In this document: piece by piece, positions 32,304 through 40,365 of the stretch
Numbering within the stretch: position 1 is the first letter of the stretch
How the letters are laid out: each line of letters opens with the position of its first letter
Assembly (NCBI GenBank): GCA_017886765.1
Contig: JAGHJI010000004.1
Location: 1 to 50,183, forward strand
Source: Eubacterium sp.
GTDB lineage: Bacteria > Bacillota > Clostridia > Oscillospirales > Acutalibacteraceae
Reading direction: 5' to 3'
DNA length: 50,183 nt
Made by a program: the position numbers and the translations under genes
Notes under the pieces: model-generated
Told to the model about the DNA's origin: nothing
Database searches by the model: none
The model's input: the letters and a program-made list of their open reading frames with translations, nothing else

Positions 32304-33548
32304 ATGGCAGTATTTCGCGGTTTCAGGGCATACAGACCTGCCGGTGACAAGCAGGCGCTGATACCCGCGCTTCCCTATGACGTTATGAACGGTGACGAGG
32401 CAAAAGAAATGGTAAAGGGCAATCCCTATTCTTTTCTTCACGTTGACAAGGCGGAGATTGATCTGCCGCCGGGAACGGATATTTATTCCGACGCAGTGTA
32501 TGAAAAGGCGAGGAAAAATCTTTTAAAGCTTGAAAACTCGGGTGCGCTGGTACAGGACAGCCGACCCTGCTTTTATATATACAAACAGGTGATGAACGGC
32601 AGGGAGCAGATTGGTATCGCCGGCTGTGCTTCCATAGATGATTATACAAATAATATTATTAAAAAGCATGAGCATACACTGGCAAAAAAGGAGACCGACC
32701 GTATACGCCACGTGGATACCTGTGATGCCAACACGGGACCGATATTTCTTACATACAGAAAAAACGACGCCATTAACCATATCGTGTCACAGTGGATGCG
32801 CAGCCACAGCGCTGTTTATGACTTTTTTGCCGACGGCGCCCAGCAGACGGTGTGGGTCATAGATGACAGCGAGACGGTCAAGGAACTCTCAGCTCTGTTT
32901 GAAACCGTTGCGTCAATGTATATCGCCGACGGACACCACAGGTGCGCTTCCGCAGTAAAAGTGGGTCAGATGCGCAGAAAAGCCAATCCGGATTATACAG
33001 GCGATGAGGAGTTCAATTATTTTCTCGCGGTTGCCTTTCCCGGAGACCAGCTTGAAATCATGGATTATAACCGTGTGGTCAGGGACCTGAACGGCTACAG
33101 CGTCTCTGATTTTATTGACAGACTTTCGGAAAAATTCACTGTAACAGAACGTAACGGCAGATACAAGCCGGTAAAAAAACACACCTTCGGTATGCTGATA
33201 AAAGATCAGTGGTACAGCCTGGAGGCGAAAAGTGAAATCATCAATGAACTTAATCCGGTGGAAAGGCTGGATGTGTCGATCCTTCAGGACAATATACTGG
33301 CGCCGATCTTGAATATCACCAATCCCAAGGATGATGACAGGATTGATTTTATCGGCGGTATCAGGGGATTGGGCGAGCTCGAAAAAAGGACCTCTGCGGA
33401 TATGGTGCTTGCCTTTGCCATGTATCCCACGACTATAGACGACCTGATGGCGATTGCGGACGCAGGGATGATCATGCCTCCGAAATCAACCTGGTTTGAG
33501 CCAAAGCTCCTTTCCGGTCTGTTTATCCATCCGTTGTCGGATAAATAA
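32304..33548 (+). CDS. DUF1015 family protein
   Basis: 414 residues of the DUF1015 family: start FRGFRAYRPAGDKQALIPALPYDVMN, middle YIADGHHRCASAV, and end DNILAPILNITNPKDDDRIDFIGG. The conserved DGHHR suggests an enzyme or nuclease-like fold (ParB/sulfiredoxin-related HTH proteins use a similar GHHR/GERR loop), but no reaction is established. It follows coaX by 23 bases and may share its transcript. Confidence 0.85.
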   Translation: MAVFRGFRAYRPAGDKQALIPALPYDVMNGDEAKEMVKGNPYSFLHVDKAEIDLPPGTDIYSDAVYEKARKNLLKLENSGALVQDSRPCFYIYKQVMNGREQIGIAGCASIDDYTNNIIKKHEHTLAKKETDRIRHVDTCDANTGPIFLTYRKNDAINHIVSQWMRSHSAVYDFFADGAQQTVWVIDDSETVKELSALFETVASMYIADGHHRCASAVKVGQMRRKANPDYTGDEEFNYFLAVAFPGDQLEIMDYNRVVRDLNGYSVSDFIDRLSEKFTVTERNGRYKPVKKHTFGMLIKDQWYSLEAKSEIINELNPVERLDVSILQDNILAPILNITNPKDDDRIDFIGGIRGLGELEKRTSADMVLAFAMYPTTIDDLMAIADAGMIMPPKSTWFEPKLLSGLFIHPLSDK

Positions 33549-33555
33549 ATGCTTC

Positions 33556-33584
33556 TTGCAATTCATGCTTTACTGTGTTAAAAT
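33556..33584 (+). promoter_or_regulatory. Promoter of the M28 peptidase gene
   Basis: TTGCAA at 33556-33561, a 17-base spacer and TAAAAT at 33579-33584. Confidence 0.5.
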
Positions 33585-33613
33585 AAAACTAATAATTTTT
33601 TGGAGGGCAGAAT

Positions 33614-34873
33614 ATGAAGATTGCGAAAGAATATTCCGAAAAAATTGATATAAAAAAGAATACGGAGTATGCTGTTAAGGGAATAACAAAGATATGTAAG
33701 AAGATCGGTCCCCGTAAGCCCGGCTCGCCTGAGGAGCTCCGCGCGCAGCAGTGGATGGAAAGGGATATGAAAAACTACTGCGACAAGACGGAGATCGAGT
33801 CCTTTACGCTGCACAGGCAGGGATTTATGGGATTTATTCCGTTCACCGTGGCCTGCGGTGTTGCGTCGGTATTTGTAAACTGGTTTGCATCTCCGATTGC
33901 CGCCCTGGTGCTTTGTGTGCTGGCATTCATTCCTCTTTTGTTTGAATTTCTGATGTATAAGCAGTTTGACGACTTTCTTTTCCCGAAACAGACGTCTCAC
34001 AACATGATTGCCACAAGAAGTCCGAAGGGCGAGGTTAAACAGAGAATTATTCTTGTAGGTCATTCCGACAGCCAGTTTGAATGGACGCTGAACTATCTTA
34101 TGGGCGGACTGAAGGCAAAGCTTTTTGTTGAGATTCCCGCTGTTGTCGGTCTGATTGTGCAGACGGTGTACGCTGTTGTCTGCCTGATTGTCGGCAAGGG
34201 TACAATGGCGGCTATGGATATAACGAAGGCAAGATGGTTCTTCATCACGTTTTTTGTAGTATCCTGCGTGTTCATTCCTTTTGAAATTGCTTTCCTGTTT
34301 TTCCAGAGCTGGACGAAATCCGTTCCCGGCGCTTCCGATAACCTTTCCGGATGCTATGCGGGTATGGCGACCATCAAGGCGCTTGCAGAAGCCGGAATAG
34401 AATTTGAGAATACAGAAGTCAGAATGATCTGTTCCGGTTCTGAGGAAGCCGGACTCAGAGGCGCCAAGGCGTATGCCAAAGCGCATGAGGAAGAACTTAA
34501 AGACATACCCACGGCAGTTATCGCTATCGATACCTTCCGTGACCTGGAGGATATGGCGGTTTATGACCGTGACCTTTCAGGTACCGTCCGTCATGACTGG
34601 GGCGTAAAGAATCTGGTCAAAAACGCCGCTGCCAACTGCGGATATGATCTGTCCTTTGAGTCTATTTACATAGGCGGAAGCGACGCCGCCGCGTTTACAC
34701 AGCGCGGTATAAAGGCTACTGGCTTTGCCGCGATGAATCCGGACCCCCCGCGTTATTACCATACACGTCTTGACACGCCGGAAAATCTCAGACCCGAAGC
34801 GATTGAGGCGGGCATAGAAATATTGTGCGAAACGCTCTGTATGTACGACAAGGAAGGCTTGCCGGAAAAATAA
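33614..34873 (+). CDS. Membrane-embedded M28 family zinc peptidase
   Basis: 419 residues. Zinc-ligand motifs are present in order: VGHSDSQ (His/Asp), GASDNLSG (bridging Asp), SGSEEAGLRG (catalytic Glu plus ligand), AIDTF and the final YHTRLDT (His). Hydrophobic helices occur before the domain (about 75-115: TVACGVASVFVNWFA, ALVLCVLAFIPLLFEFLM) and, unusually, inside it between the first His and the bridging Asp (about 175-235: VVGLIVQTVYAVVCLIVG, FFITFFVVSCVFIPFEIAFL). The active site must therefore assemble around membrane segments. It is likely an aminopeptidase; substrate unknown. The ribosome site is GGAGG. Confidence 0.85.
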   Translation: MKIAKEYSEKIDIKKNTEYAVKGITKICKKIGPRKPGSPEELRAQQWMERDMKNYCDKTEIESFTLHRQGFMGFIPFTVACGVASVFVNWFASPIAALVLCVLAFIPLLFEFLMYKQFDDFLFPKQTSHNMIATRSPKGEVKQRIILVGHSDSQFEWTLNYLMGGLKAKLFVEIPAVVGLIVQTVYAVVCLIVGKGTMAAMDITKARWFFITFFVVSCVFIPFEIAFLFFQSWTKSVPGASDNLSGCYAGMATIKALAEAGIEFENTEVRMICSGSEEAGLRGAKAYAKAHEEELKDIPTAVIAIDTFRDLEDMAVYDRDLSGTVRHDWGVKNLVKNAAANCGYDLSFESIYIGGSDAAAFTQRGIKATGFAAMNPDPPRYYHTRLDTPENLRPEAIEAGIEILCETLCMYDKEGLPEK

Positions 34874-34889
34874 GTTCATCATTTTGTAT

Positions 34890-34932
34890 AAATCACCTGT
34901 TATTGTAAAAAAATATAGCAGGTGATTTTTTT
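34890..34932 (+). terminator. Terminator whose 3' arm contains the spoVAE ribosome site
   Basis: Stem AAATCACCTGTTAT / ATAGCAGGTGATTT followed by seven T residues that run straight into ATG 34933. AGGTGA (34920-34925) is both stem and Shine-Dalgarno sequence. Folding would both end the peptidase transcript and hide the spoVAE ribosome site. Confidence 0.8.
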
Positions 34933-35289
34933 ATGATGTTTTTAAAGGCGTTTTTGGTGGGCGGTCTGATCTGTGTTATCGGTCAGCTTCTTATTGACCT
35001 GACAAAGCTTACCCCCGCCAAGATACTTGTTCTGTTTGTGTGTGTGGGTGTATTGCTGGGCGGAATAGGCGTCTATCAGCCGCTGGTCGAGTTCGCCGGC
35101 GCCGGCGCCACCGTACCCCTTACCGGTTTCGGTAACTCGCTGGCAAGAGGGGTCAAGGAAGCAATACAGAAGGACGGCTTTCTCGGGGTAATAACCGGCG
35201 GTTTTACCGCATGCGCGGCGGGCGTTACCGTGGCGATGCTCAGCGGCCTGATTGTGGCGCTGATATGCAGACCCAAGGATAAAGGATAG
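34933..35289 (+). CDS. spoVAE: Stage V sporulation protein AE (SpoVAE/SpoVAEb family)
   Basis: 118 residues with three to four helices: LKAFLVGGLICVIGQLLIDL, KILVLFVCVGVLLGGIGVY and the C-terminal GFLGVITGGFTACAAGVTVA. The conserved PLTGFGNSLARGVKEAI is diagnostic. SpoVA proteins carry dipicolinic acid into the forespore and out at germination. spoVAC and spoVAD, usually directly upstream, are absent here, so this copy is isolated. Start at 34933 (or the adjacent ATG 34936) with the ribosome site buried in the upstream terminator stem. No sporulation sigma-factor promoter is clear. Confidence 0.9.
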   Translation: MMFLKAFLVGGLICVIGQLLIDLTKLTPAKILVLFVCVGVLLGGIGVYQPLVEFAGAGATVPLTGFGNSLARGVKEAIQKDGFLGVITGGFTACAAGVTVAMLSGLIVALICRPKDKG

Positions 35290-35332
35290 GCGAAGACGTT
35301 AAAATTCGTTGTATCTTGTCAGATGAATTATC

Positions 35333-35361
35333 TTGATATCTTTTTTTCTATATGTTATAAT
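35333..35361 (+). promoter_or_regulatory. Promoter of the SCP2 gene
   Basis: TTGATA at 35333-35338, a 17-base spacer and TATAAT at 35356-35361. Confidence 0.7.
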
Positions 35362-35406
35362 TACAGTGCAAGGAATTGTAATATACAGTATATGGAGGTA
35401 ATTCAG

Positions 35407-35733
35407 ATGGCAATGACCTATGAATCTGTTGTTCAGGCGGCAAGGAAAAAGTTTTTAAATACGGATGTATCCTCTGTTCAGGGAACACTTGCGTTTCAGA
35501 TCAATCTCATCGGCAAGGTCGAGGGTATATTCTATATTGAAATCAAGGACGGACGCGTACATGTTGAACCGTATGAGTACTATGACAGAAACGCTATCCT
35601 TACAATGAACGCGACGAACTTTATGAAGCTCATCAACGGCAAGCTTGATCCTGTTATTGCTTTCACAACAGGAAAGCTCAAGGTTGACGGAGATGTAAAC
35701 GCCGCGCTTGAGATCGTTAAATTTTTAAAATAA
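35407..35733 (+). CDS. SCP2 sterol-binding domain protein
   Basis: 108 residues making up a single SCP2-like domain: GTLAFQINLIGKVEGIFYIEIKDGRV-type beta sheet (residues about 20-45), then the helix and NGKLDPVIAFTTGKLKVDGD that ends most SCP2 domains. It binds hydrophobic ligands; the role in Clostridia is unknown. ATG 35407 follows GGAGGTAATTC. The frame is open further upstream, but that part covers the promoter. Confidence 0.85.
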   Translation: MAMTYESVVQAARKKFLNTDVSSVQGTLAFQINLIGKVEGIFYIEIKDGRVHVEPYEYYDRNAILTMNATNFMKLINGKLDPVIAFTTGKLKVDGDVNAALEIVKFLK

Positions 35734-35741
35734 TTAAGTTA

Positions 35742-35775
35742 AAAGGATAGTGTTTTCCACTATCCTTTCATTTTG
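35742..35775 (+). terminator. Terminator of the SCP2 gene
   Basis: Stem AAAGGATAGTG / CACTATCCTTT followed by CATTTTGATTT, a weak tail. Confidence 0.65.
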
Positions 35776-35790
35776 ATTTGAGGTGAAGAT

Positions 35791-36297
35791 ATGTTCAGGG
35801 AAGTCAGTTTTACGGACGTTAAGGAAAATGTTGTTGACCTTTTAAAAAACAGATGGGGCCTTGTTACCGCCGGTGACAGCGCAGCCTGCAATATGATGAC
35901 GGTGTCCTGGGGCGCTGTGGGCGAGCTGTGGGGGAAGGATATGGCGACAATCTATATCCGCCCTCAGAGATATACCGAGGAATTTCTCAATAAAAACGAT
36001 TATTTCACTCTGAGTTTTTACAGACCTGAGGATAAAAAGCGGATTCACGGCGTATGCGGCTCCAAAAGCGGCAGGGATGTTGATAAAATAAGGGCGTGCG
36101 GTCTGACACCATGTTATGACGAGAATGCGCCTTATTTCCAAGAGGCTGAGATCGTCCTCGTCTGCAAAAAAATGGCTAAGGGAAAATTTGAGCCTGATGA
36201 ATTTACAGATCCCACGATTACGGATACCTGGTATCCTGAAAAGGATTTTCATTTCATTTATTACGGCGCCATTGAAAAAGTCTTGATTTCTGAATAA
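35791..36297 (+). CDS. Flavin reductase-like FMN-binding protein
   Basis: 168 residues with a split-barrel flavin-binding fold: WGLVTAGDSAACNMMTVSWGAVGELW, IYIRPQRYTEEFL, FTLSFYRPEDKKRIHGVCGSKS and FHFIYYGAIEKVL. It is probably an NAD(P)H:FMN oxidoreductase or flavoredoxin. The ribosome site is GAGGTGA. Its 3' end contains the -35 box of the SRP RNA promoter. Confidence 0.8.
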   Translation: MFREVSFTDVKENVVDLLKNRWGLVTAGDSAACNMMTVSWGAVGELWGKDMATIYIRPQRYTEEFLNKNDYFTLSFYRPEDKKRIHGVCGSKSGRDVDKIRACGLTPCYDENAPYFQEAEIVLVCKKMAKGKFEPDEFTDPTITDTWYPEKDFHFIYYGAIEKVLISE

Positions 36298-36311
36298 TTA
36301 TATAGTATAAT
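36283..36311 (+). promoter_or_regulatory. Promoter of the SRP RNA (and dnaX operon)
   Basis: TTGATT at 36283-36288 inside the preceding gene, a 17-base spacer and TATAAT at 36306-36311. Start predicted near 36318. Confidence 0.75.
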
Positions 36312-36326
36312 ATCTTAAGCGAAAAA

Positions 36327-36488
36327 GGTAGGGGTTTTGTCCTTATTTCATAATGTAGCGTATGGGCCCTGTGCAACGGAGTGCTACGAACCTTGTCAGG
36401 CGGGGAACCGAGCAGCAATAAGTGGATTATTCTGTGTGCCGCAGACCAGTCTGTGCGTTACATTATGAAATAAGCAGCTTCTGCCTTT
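36327..36488 (+). ncRNA. ffs: Signal recognition particle RNA (long Firmicute type)
   Basis: About 160 nt. The conserved domain IV is seen as TTGTCAGGCGGGGAACCGAG followed by CAGCAATAAG, and the long arms pair end to end: CTTATTTCATAATGTA with TACATTATGAAATAAG, and GGTAGGGG with CTTCTGCC outside. It scaffolds Ffh for membrane targeting. The location directly upstream of dnaX is the usual one in Firmicutes. The exact ends are estimates from the outermost pairs; the tail is TTTTC. Confidence 0.9.
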
Positions 36489-36527
36489 TCATTGTCTAAT
36501 GTGATTTTAAGGGGGTAACGTGCGTTT

Positions 36528-38195
36528 ATGTATCAGGTTTTATATCGTAAATACAGACCGAAAAACTTTTCAGATGTGTACGGACAGGACCACGTTATTT
36601 CCACGCTGAAAAATGAGATCAAAGAGGGGAGAATCTCCCACGCCTATCTCTTTACGGGCTCCAGAGGCACGGGTAAAACCACCTGCGCCAAAATTCTTGC
36701 AAAGGCCGTGAACTGTGAAAATTCGGCGGACGGCGAGCCGTGCAATGCGTGTGAGGTCTGCCGGGGTCTTGACAACGGTACGATCTATGACGTTGTTGAG
36801 ATTGACGCGGCGTCAAATAACGGCGTTGACAATATCCGCGATCTGCGTGAAGAGGCAAATTACACGCCCAGCCGCGGCCGTTACAGAGTATATATCATCG
36901 ACGAGGTGCACATGCTCTCCACAGGGGCGTTTAACGCATTGCTGAAAACCCTTGAGGAGCCGCCTGCCCATGTTATATTTATTCTTGCCACCACGGAGGT
37001 GCATAAGCTGCCGGCGACCATTCTTTCACGCTGTCAGCGCTTTGACTTCAAGCGTATCCAGCCGCAGACCATGGCGGTAAGGCTTAAGCAGGTTGCTTCC
37101 CTGGAGGGAATGACCCTTTCCGACGACGCGGCAGTGCTGATTGCCAGGATAGCTGACGGCGCCCTGCGTGACGGACTTTCCATACTGGACCAGTGCGGCA
37201 GCAGAAACAAGGAGATTGATTCCGCCCTTGTATCAGAGGTTGCCGGTCTTGCCGGCAGAGAGGTGCTCCATAAACTGACGGATTGCGTACGCGGCAGGGA
37301 CAGTTCAAATGCGCTGGAGATCATTTCAGACCTTTATCAGAACAGCTATGATATGGAACGACTCTGTGTAGAGATGATCAATCATTTCAGAAATTTTCTT
37401 ATCGTCAAAACAGTTAAGAAGAGCAGGGAGCTTATCGTCTGCACGGATGACGAGTATCATTCTATCGTGGAAGAGGCGAAAGGCTTTACACTTGAAAATA
37501 TAATTAACGGTCTGGATCTGTTTCAGAATACCCTTACGAAGATAAAATCGGGAGCAAATTCCAGAATAGAAATGGAAATGTCGTTTATTAAGCTTTGCGA
37601 GCCTAAGCTTGACGATTCCCGGGAATCTCTGCTGGACAGGATATCACAGCTTGAAAGAGCCGTTAAAAGCGGCGTGGCGGTACAATCTGTACGGGAAAAA
37701 AGCGAAGATGTTCCAACGTCTGCCGGTGAGGAAAAAGGCGCTGGACAGAATGAAAAAATAAAAGAACGAACGCCTGAAACCGTACCGCAGGAACAGACGC
37801 AAATACCGCCGGTTCAGGAAAAAGTGCAGGCGCCGGAACAGCCCCAGACGCAGCAGATACAGCCGGAGCCTGAGGGCGTAAGCGAATTTGAGCATTGGGC
37901 GGAATTTATGGATATAATCCATAAAACGGATATTGCGCTTTTCGGTGTGTTGAGCGGATCCGGCGCGCATTTTGACAGTGGCCGGTTTGTTATCGACAGC
38001 CCGAATCCGACTATAAAACAGTTTATACAGATACCGACGCATCTTAAGGCGATCAAACAGGCGGTGCTGGAAGTAACCGGCAAGCCTTATAAAATAGCGG
38101 TCAGCAGACCTAAAAGCCAAAATCAACAGCAGCGCGATCTGCTGGAGGATCTGATCAACCGCGCGCAGAATAATGTGGAAATAAATTTTGAATAA
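36528..38195 (+). CDS. dnaX: DNA polymerase III subunits gamma and tau
   Basis: 555 residues; clamp-loader ATPase and replisome organiser. LYRKYRPKNFSDVYGQDHV starts the AAA+ domain, the P-loop is TGSRGTGKTTCAK (about 42-54), the zinc site is formed by CNACEVCRGL with the earlier VNCEN cysteine, the Walker B YIIDEVHMLS and sensor ATTEVHKLPATILSRCQRF follow. A low-complexity Gln/Pro/Glu linker (about 390-445) leads to a C-terminal tau-like domain. No frameshift site for a short gamma form is evident. It is head of dnaX-ybaB-recR-smpB. Confidence 0.96.
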   Translation: MYQVLYRKYRPKNFSDVYGQDHVISTLKNEIKEGRISHAYLFTGSRGTGKTTCAKILAKAVNCENSADGEPCNACEVCRGLDNGTIYDVVEIDAASNNGVDNIRDLREEANYTPSRGRYRVYIIDEVHMLSTGAFNALLKTLEEPPAHVIFILATTEVHKLPATILSRCQRFDFKRIQPQTMAVRLKQVASLEGMTLSDDAAVLIARIADGALRDGLSILDQCGSRNKEIDSALVSEVAGLAGREVLHKLTDCVRGRDSSNALEIISDLYQNSYDMERLCVEMINHFRNFLIVKTVKKSRELIVCTDDEYHSIVEEAKGFTLENIINGLDLFQNTLTKIKSGANSRIEMEMSFIKLCEPKLDDSRESLLDRISQLERAVKSGVAVQSVREKSEDVPTSAGEEKGAGQNEKIKERTPETVPQEQTQIPPVQEKVQAPEQPQTQQIQPEPEGVSEFEHWAEFMDIIHKTDIALFGVLSGSGAHFDSGRFVIDSPNPTIKQFIQIPTHLKAIKQAVLEVTGKPYKIAVSRPKSQNQQQRDLLEDLINRAQNNVEINFE

Positions 38196-38214
38196 ATAAC
38201 AGGAGAACAAAACT

Positions 38215-38559
38215 ATGAAAGCAAGACTTCCAAAGGGAATGGGCGGCGGCCCTCAGAATATGCAGAGCATGCTCCGTCAGGCGCAGAAAATGCAGGAGGA
38301 TATTGAAGCCAAAAAGGCGCAGCTTGAGGAAAAGGAATATGTTGTCTCTTCGGGCGGCGGCATGGTGGAAATCACCATGATGGGCAATCATGAGGTCAAG
38401 GCGATAGGTCTTAATCCGGAGGTCGTTGACCCGGATGATGTGGAAATGCTGGAGGATATGCTGGTTGCCGCTTTCAACGAGGCCGTGCGTCAGATAGACG
38501 AGGAGTCTGAAAGAGAGCTTGAAAAGGTGACCGGAGGACTGAATATCCCCGGACTTTAA
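38215..38559 (+). CDS. ybaB: YbaB/EbfC nucleoid-associated protein
   Basis: 114 residues with the family core NMQSMLRQAQKMQEDIEAKK, VSSGGGMVEITMMGNHEV and a helical end. It is a dimeric DNA-binding protein of the nucleoid, nearly always located between dnaX and recR, as here. The ribosome site is CAGGAGA. Confidence 0.93.
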   Translation: MKARLPKGMGGGPQNMQSMLRQAQKMQEDIEAKKAQLEEKEYVVSSGGGMVEITMMGNHEVKAIGLNPEVVDPDDVEMLEDMLVAAFNEAVRQIDEESERELEKVTGGLNIPGL

Positions 38560-38620
38560 AAAACTGTGCCCGTTTTGGTGAAAAAATACGGGTAAATTAA
38601 ACAAAAGTGTTGAGGTAGTT

Positions 38621-39220
38621 ATGGCGTATAATCTTGCACCGCTTCAAAATTTAATAGAGCAGTTTGAGCGTATGCAGGGCATAGGGCATAAAACGGCGCA
38701 GCGTATGGCATTTTATGTGCTTGGACTGTCTGATGAGGAGGCAAATGCGTTTGCCAAGGCAATCACCGACGCCCATACGAAGATCAGGCAGTGTAAAATT
38801 TGCTGCGATCTGGCGGACGATGATCTCTGTCCCATCTGTAAAAGCAGTACCAGGGATAAAAGTGTGATATGCGTTGTGGAGGATCCCCGGGACGTTGCGG
38901 CGATAGAGCGCACCCACGAGTATAACGGTACCTATCATGTCCTGCACGGCGCCATATCGCCTATGGATAATATTGGTCCTGACCAAATCAGAATCAAGGA
39001 ACTCATGGCAAGACTGAACGACGACACGGTGGAAGAGGTCATTATGGCGACAAATCCTACCGTTGAGGGAGAGGCGACCGCTATGTACATAAGCAGACTG
39101 CTCAAGCCTATGGGCATTACGGTCAGCAGACTTGCTTACGGCGTTCCTGTAGGCGCGGATTTGGAATATGCGGACGAGGTTACGCTGTCCCGCGCCCTTG
39201 AGGGAAGAAATCTGATATAA
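38621..39220 (+). CDS. recR: Recombination mediator RecR
   Basis: 199 residues. Helix-hairpin-helix GIGHKTAQRMAFYVL, C4 zinc finger CKICCDLADDDLCPIC, Toprim VICVVEDPRDVAAIE, and the Walker-like tail TRLAYGVPVGADLEYADEVT-type SRLAYGVPVGADLEYADE. It loads RecA on SSB-coated gaps with RecO/RecF. Standard length and position. Confidence 0.97.
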   Translation: MAYNLAPLQNLIEQFERMQGIGHKTAQRMAFYVLGLSDEEANAFAKAITDAHTKIRQCKICCDLADDDLCPICKSSTRDKSVICVVEDPRDVAAIERTHEYNGTYHVLHGAISPMDNIGPDQIRIKELMARLNDDTVEEVIMATNPTVEGEATAMYISRLLKPMGITVSRLAYGVPVGADLEYADEVTLSRALEGRNLI

Positions 39221-39241
39221 AAATGCAAAGGAGTGATAGAC

Positions 39242-39706
39242 TTGGACAGGAATGAAAAGCAGGTCATTGCGAATAATAAAAAAGCCTATCACGACTATTT
39301 TGTCCTGGAGACTTATGAGGCGGGCATTGAGCTTTTCGGTACGGAGATTAAATCCATCCGTAACGGCAGAGTGAATCTTAAGGACAGCTTTTGCTCTGTT
39401 GATGACGGGGAAATGTTCGTGATAGGTATGCATATTTCCCCTTATGAAATGGGCAACCGATTTAACCGCGACCCGATGCGCAAAAAAAGGCTGCTCCTGC
39501 ATAAAAGGGAGATTATGAAACTTTTCGGTCAGTCCCAGCAGCAGGGTCTGTCCATCATTCCGCTCAGCCTGTACCTTTCAAACGGCAGGGCGAAACTGGA
39601 AATAGGATTGTGTAAAGGTAAAAAACTTTACGACAAGCGCGCCGTTCAGGCGAAAAAGGATTCAGAAAGACAGATCGAACGTACACTCAAGGAAAATTAT
39701 CACTGA
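39242..39706 (+). CDS. smpB: tmRNA-binding protein SmpB
   Basis: 154 residues that deliver tmRNA to stalled ribosomes. Features: [65 protein letters not shown] and [20 protein letters not shown]. The start is TTG 39242, nine bases after AAGGAG; GTG 39233 lies too close to that site. ssrA follows by only 19 bases. Confidence 0.95.
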   Translation: MDRNEKQVIANNKKAYHDYFVLETYEAGIELFGTEIKSIRNGRVNLKDSFCSVDDGEMFVIGMHISPYEMGNRFNRDPMRKKRLLLHKREIMKLFGQSQQQGLSIIPLSLYLSNGRAKLEIGLCKGKKLYDKRAVQAKKDSERQIERTLKENYH

Positions 39707-39725
39707 TATAGATACCCTTATATAT

Positions 39726-40077
39726 GGGGGTGAAAGGCTTTCGACAGGGTTGTTGAGCCTTGGTCAGCGAGTAGCGGAGTTGCACCGCTTTAAAAGTAAC
39801 AACTTAAAATGAACTGACAAAGATAGATCAGTAGCTCTTGCTGCTTAATTAGCGGCTTGCGTTCTCTTACAGAGCGCCACGGCTGCATGAGGGCGTCGAC
39901 TTAGTGGCGAACATGAATGAAAGAGCGCCTCGGCTTTCATCAGGAATCAGAGGATACCGTAGGTCCAAGGCTGTCTGCCGCCGTGGACTGAGGGGATAAC
40001 CCAAAAGACAGACTACACTCGTAGAGCCCTTGGTAAGATGATTTTGGACGCGAGTTCGATTCTCGCCACCTCCACCA
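39726..40077 (+). ncRNA. ssrA: Transfer-messenger RNA
   Basis: 352 nt. The tRNA-like ends pair as GGGGGTG / CACCTCC with discriminator A and encoded CCA; conserved 5' AAAGGCTTTCGACAGGG and 3' T-arm GCGAGTTCGATTCTCGC are present. The tag frame ends in codons for DKDRSVALAA followed by TAA (about 39818-39850), giving the usual degradable -ALAA tail. The 5' neighbour is smpB. The 3' end is the attachment-like site of a later duplication. Confidence 0.95.
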
Positions 40078-40107
40078 GCAAAGCACCGAAAGGTGCTTTT
40101 TATTTTT
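40057..40107 (+). repeat. Direct repeat 1: tmRNA 3' end plus terminator
   Basis: The last 21 bases of ssrA, GCA, and the terminator hairpin AAAGCACC-GAAA-GGTGCTTT with T tail. It recurs at 40202-40251 with one T missing. Confidence 0.9.
40080..40107 (+). terminator. Terminator of ssrA
   Basis: AAAGCACC / GGTGCTTT with a GAAA tetraloop, then TTATTTTT. Confidence 0.9.
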
Positions 40108-40201
40108 AGAGAATCGAACAGGGAAATGCGAAGCATAGAAACAGTCCGGGGGACTGTTTCGGTGCCCGCGTGCGTGTCGGCGAACGCAGAAGTGAGCCGA
40201 G
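40108..40201 (+). mobile_element. 94-bp residue between duplicated tmRNA ends
   Basis: Non-coding segment with inner hairpin AAACAGTCC/GGACTGTTT. It starts with GAGAATCG (40109-40116), the inverse of the CGATTCTC (40202-40209) that opens the second repeat, so its borders form an inverted repeat of T-arm sequence. This is what a small element or a deleted integrative element at an ssrA attachment site would leave. Confidence 0.55.
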
Positions 40202-40251
40202 CGATTCTCGCCACCTCCACCAGCAAAGCACCGAAAGGTGCTTTTATTTTT
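40202..40251 (+). repeat. Direct repeat 2: copy of tmRNA 3' end plus terminator
   Basis: Matches 40057-40107, including the CCA end and the GAAA-loop terminator (40225-40244). It lacks the rest of tmRNA, so it is not a gene. Confidence 0.9.
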
Positions 40252-40312
40252 GTTTATTTATTATACTCCTGTTAAATCCGTTTTAAATTTATATGGTTTT
40301 GGATGAATTTTA

Positions 40313-40341
40313 TTGCATATCGTCTCAGGGTCATATATAAT
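40313..40341 (+). promoter_or_regulatory. Promoter of the GPH symporter
   Basis: TTGCAT at 40313-40318, a 17-base spacer and TATAAT at 40336-40341, 24 bases before the chosen ATG. Confidence 0.6.
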
Positions 40342-40365
40342 GAGCTTATAGAGGGGGTAGACGGT

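Noticed and set aside
33578-34486. 302-codon minus-strand frame opposite the M28 peptidase
   Set aside because: Basic, low-quality composition typical of antisense frames; the plus-strand gene has intact zinc motifs.
38651-39502. 283-codon minus-strand frame opposite recR and smpB
   Set aside because: Spans two well-known genes on the other strand; no independent evidence.
39867-40226. 119-codon frame on the minus strand across tmRNA
   Set aside because: It is the antisense of the tmRNA and its duplicated 3' end (GENRTRVQ-type peptides arise from T-arm sequence); there is no ribosome site.
40202-40251. Second tmRNA or a tRNA gene
   Set aside because: Only the 3' half of a T-arm/acceptor is present; no 5' half or D and anticodon arms.
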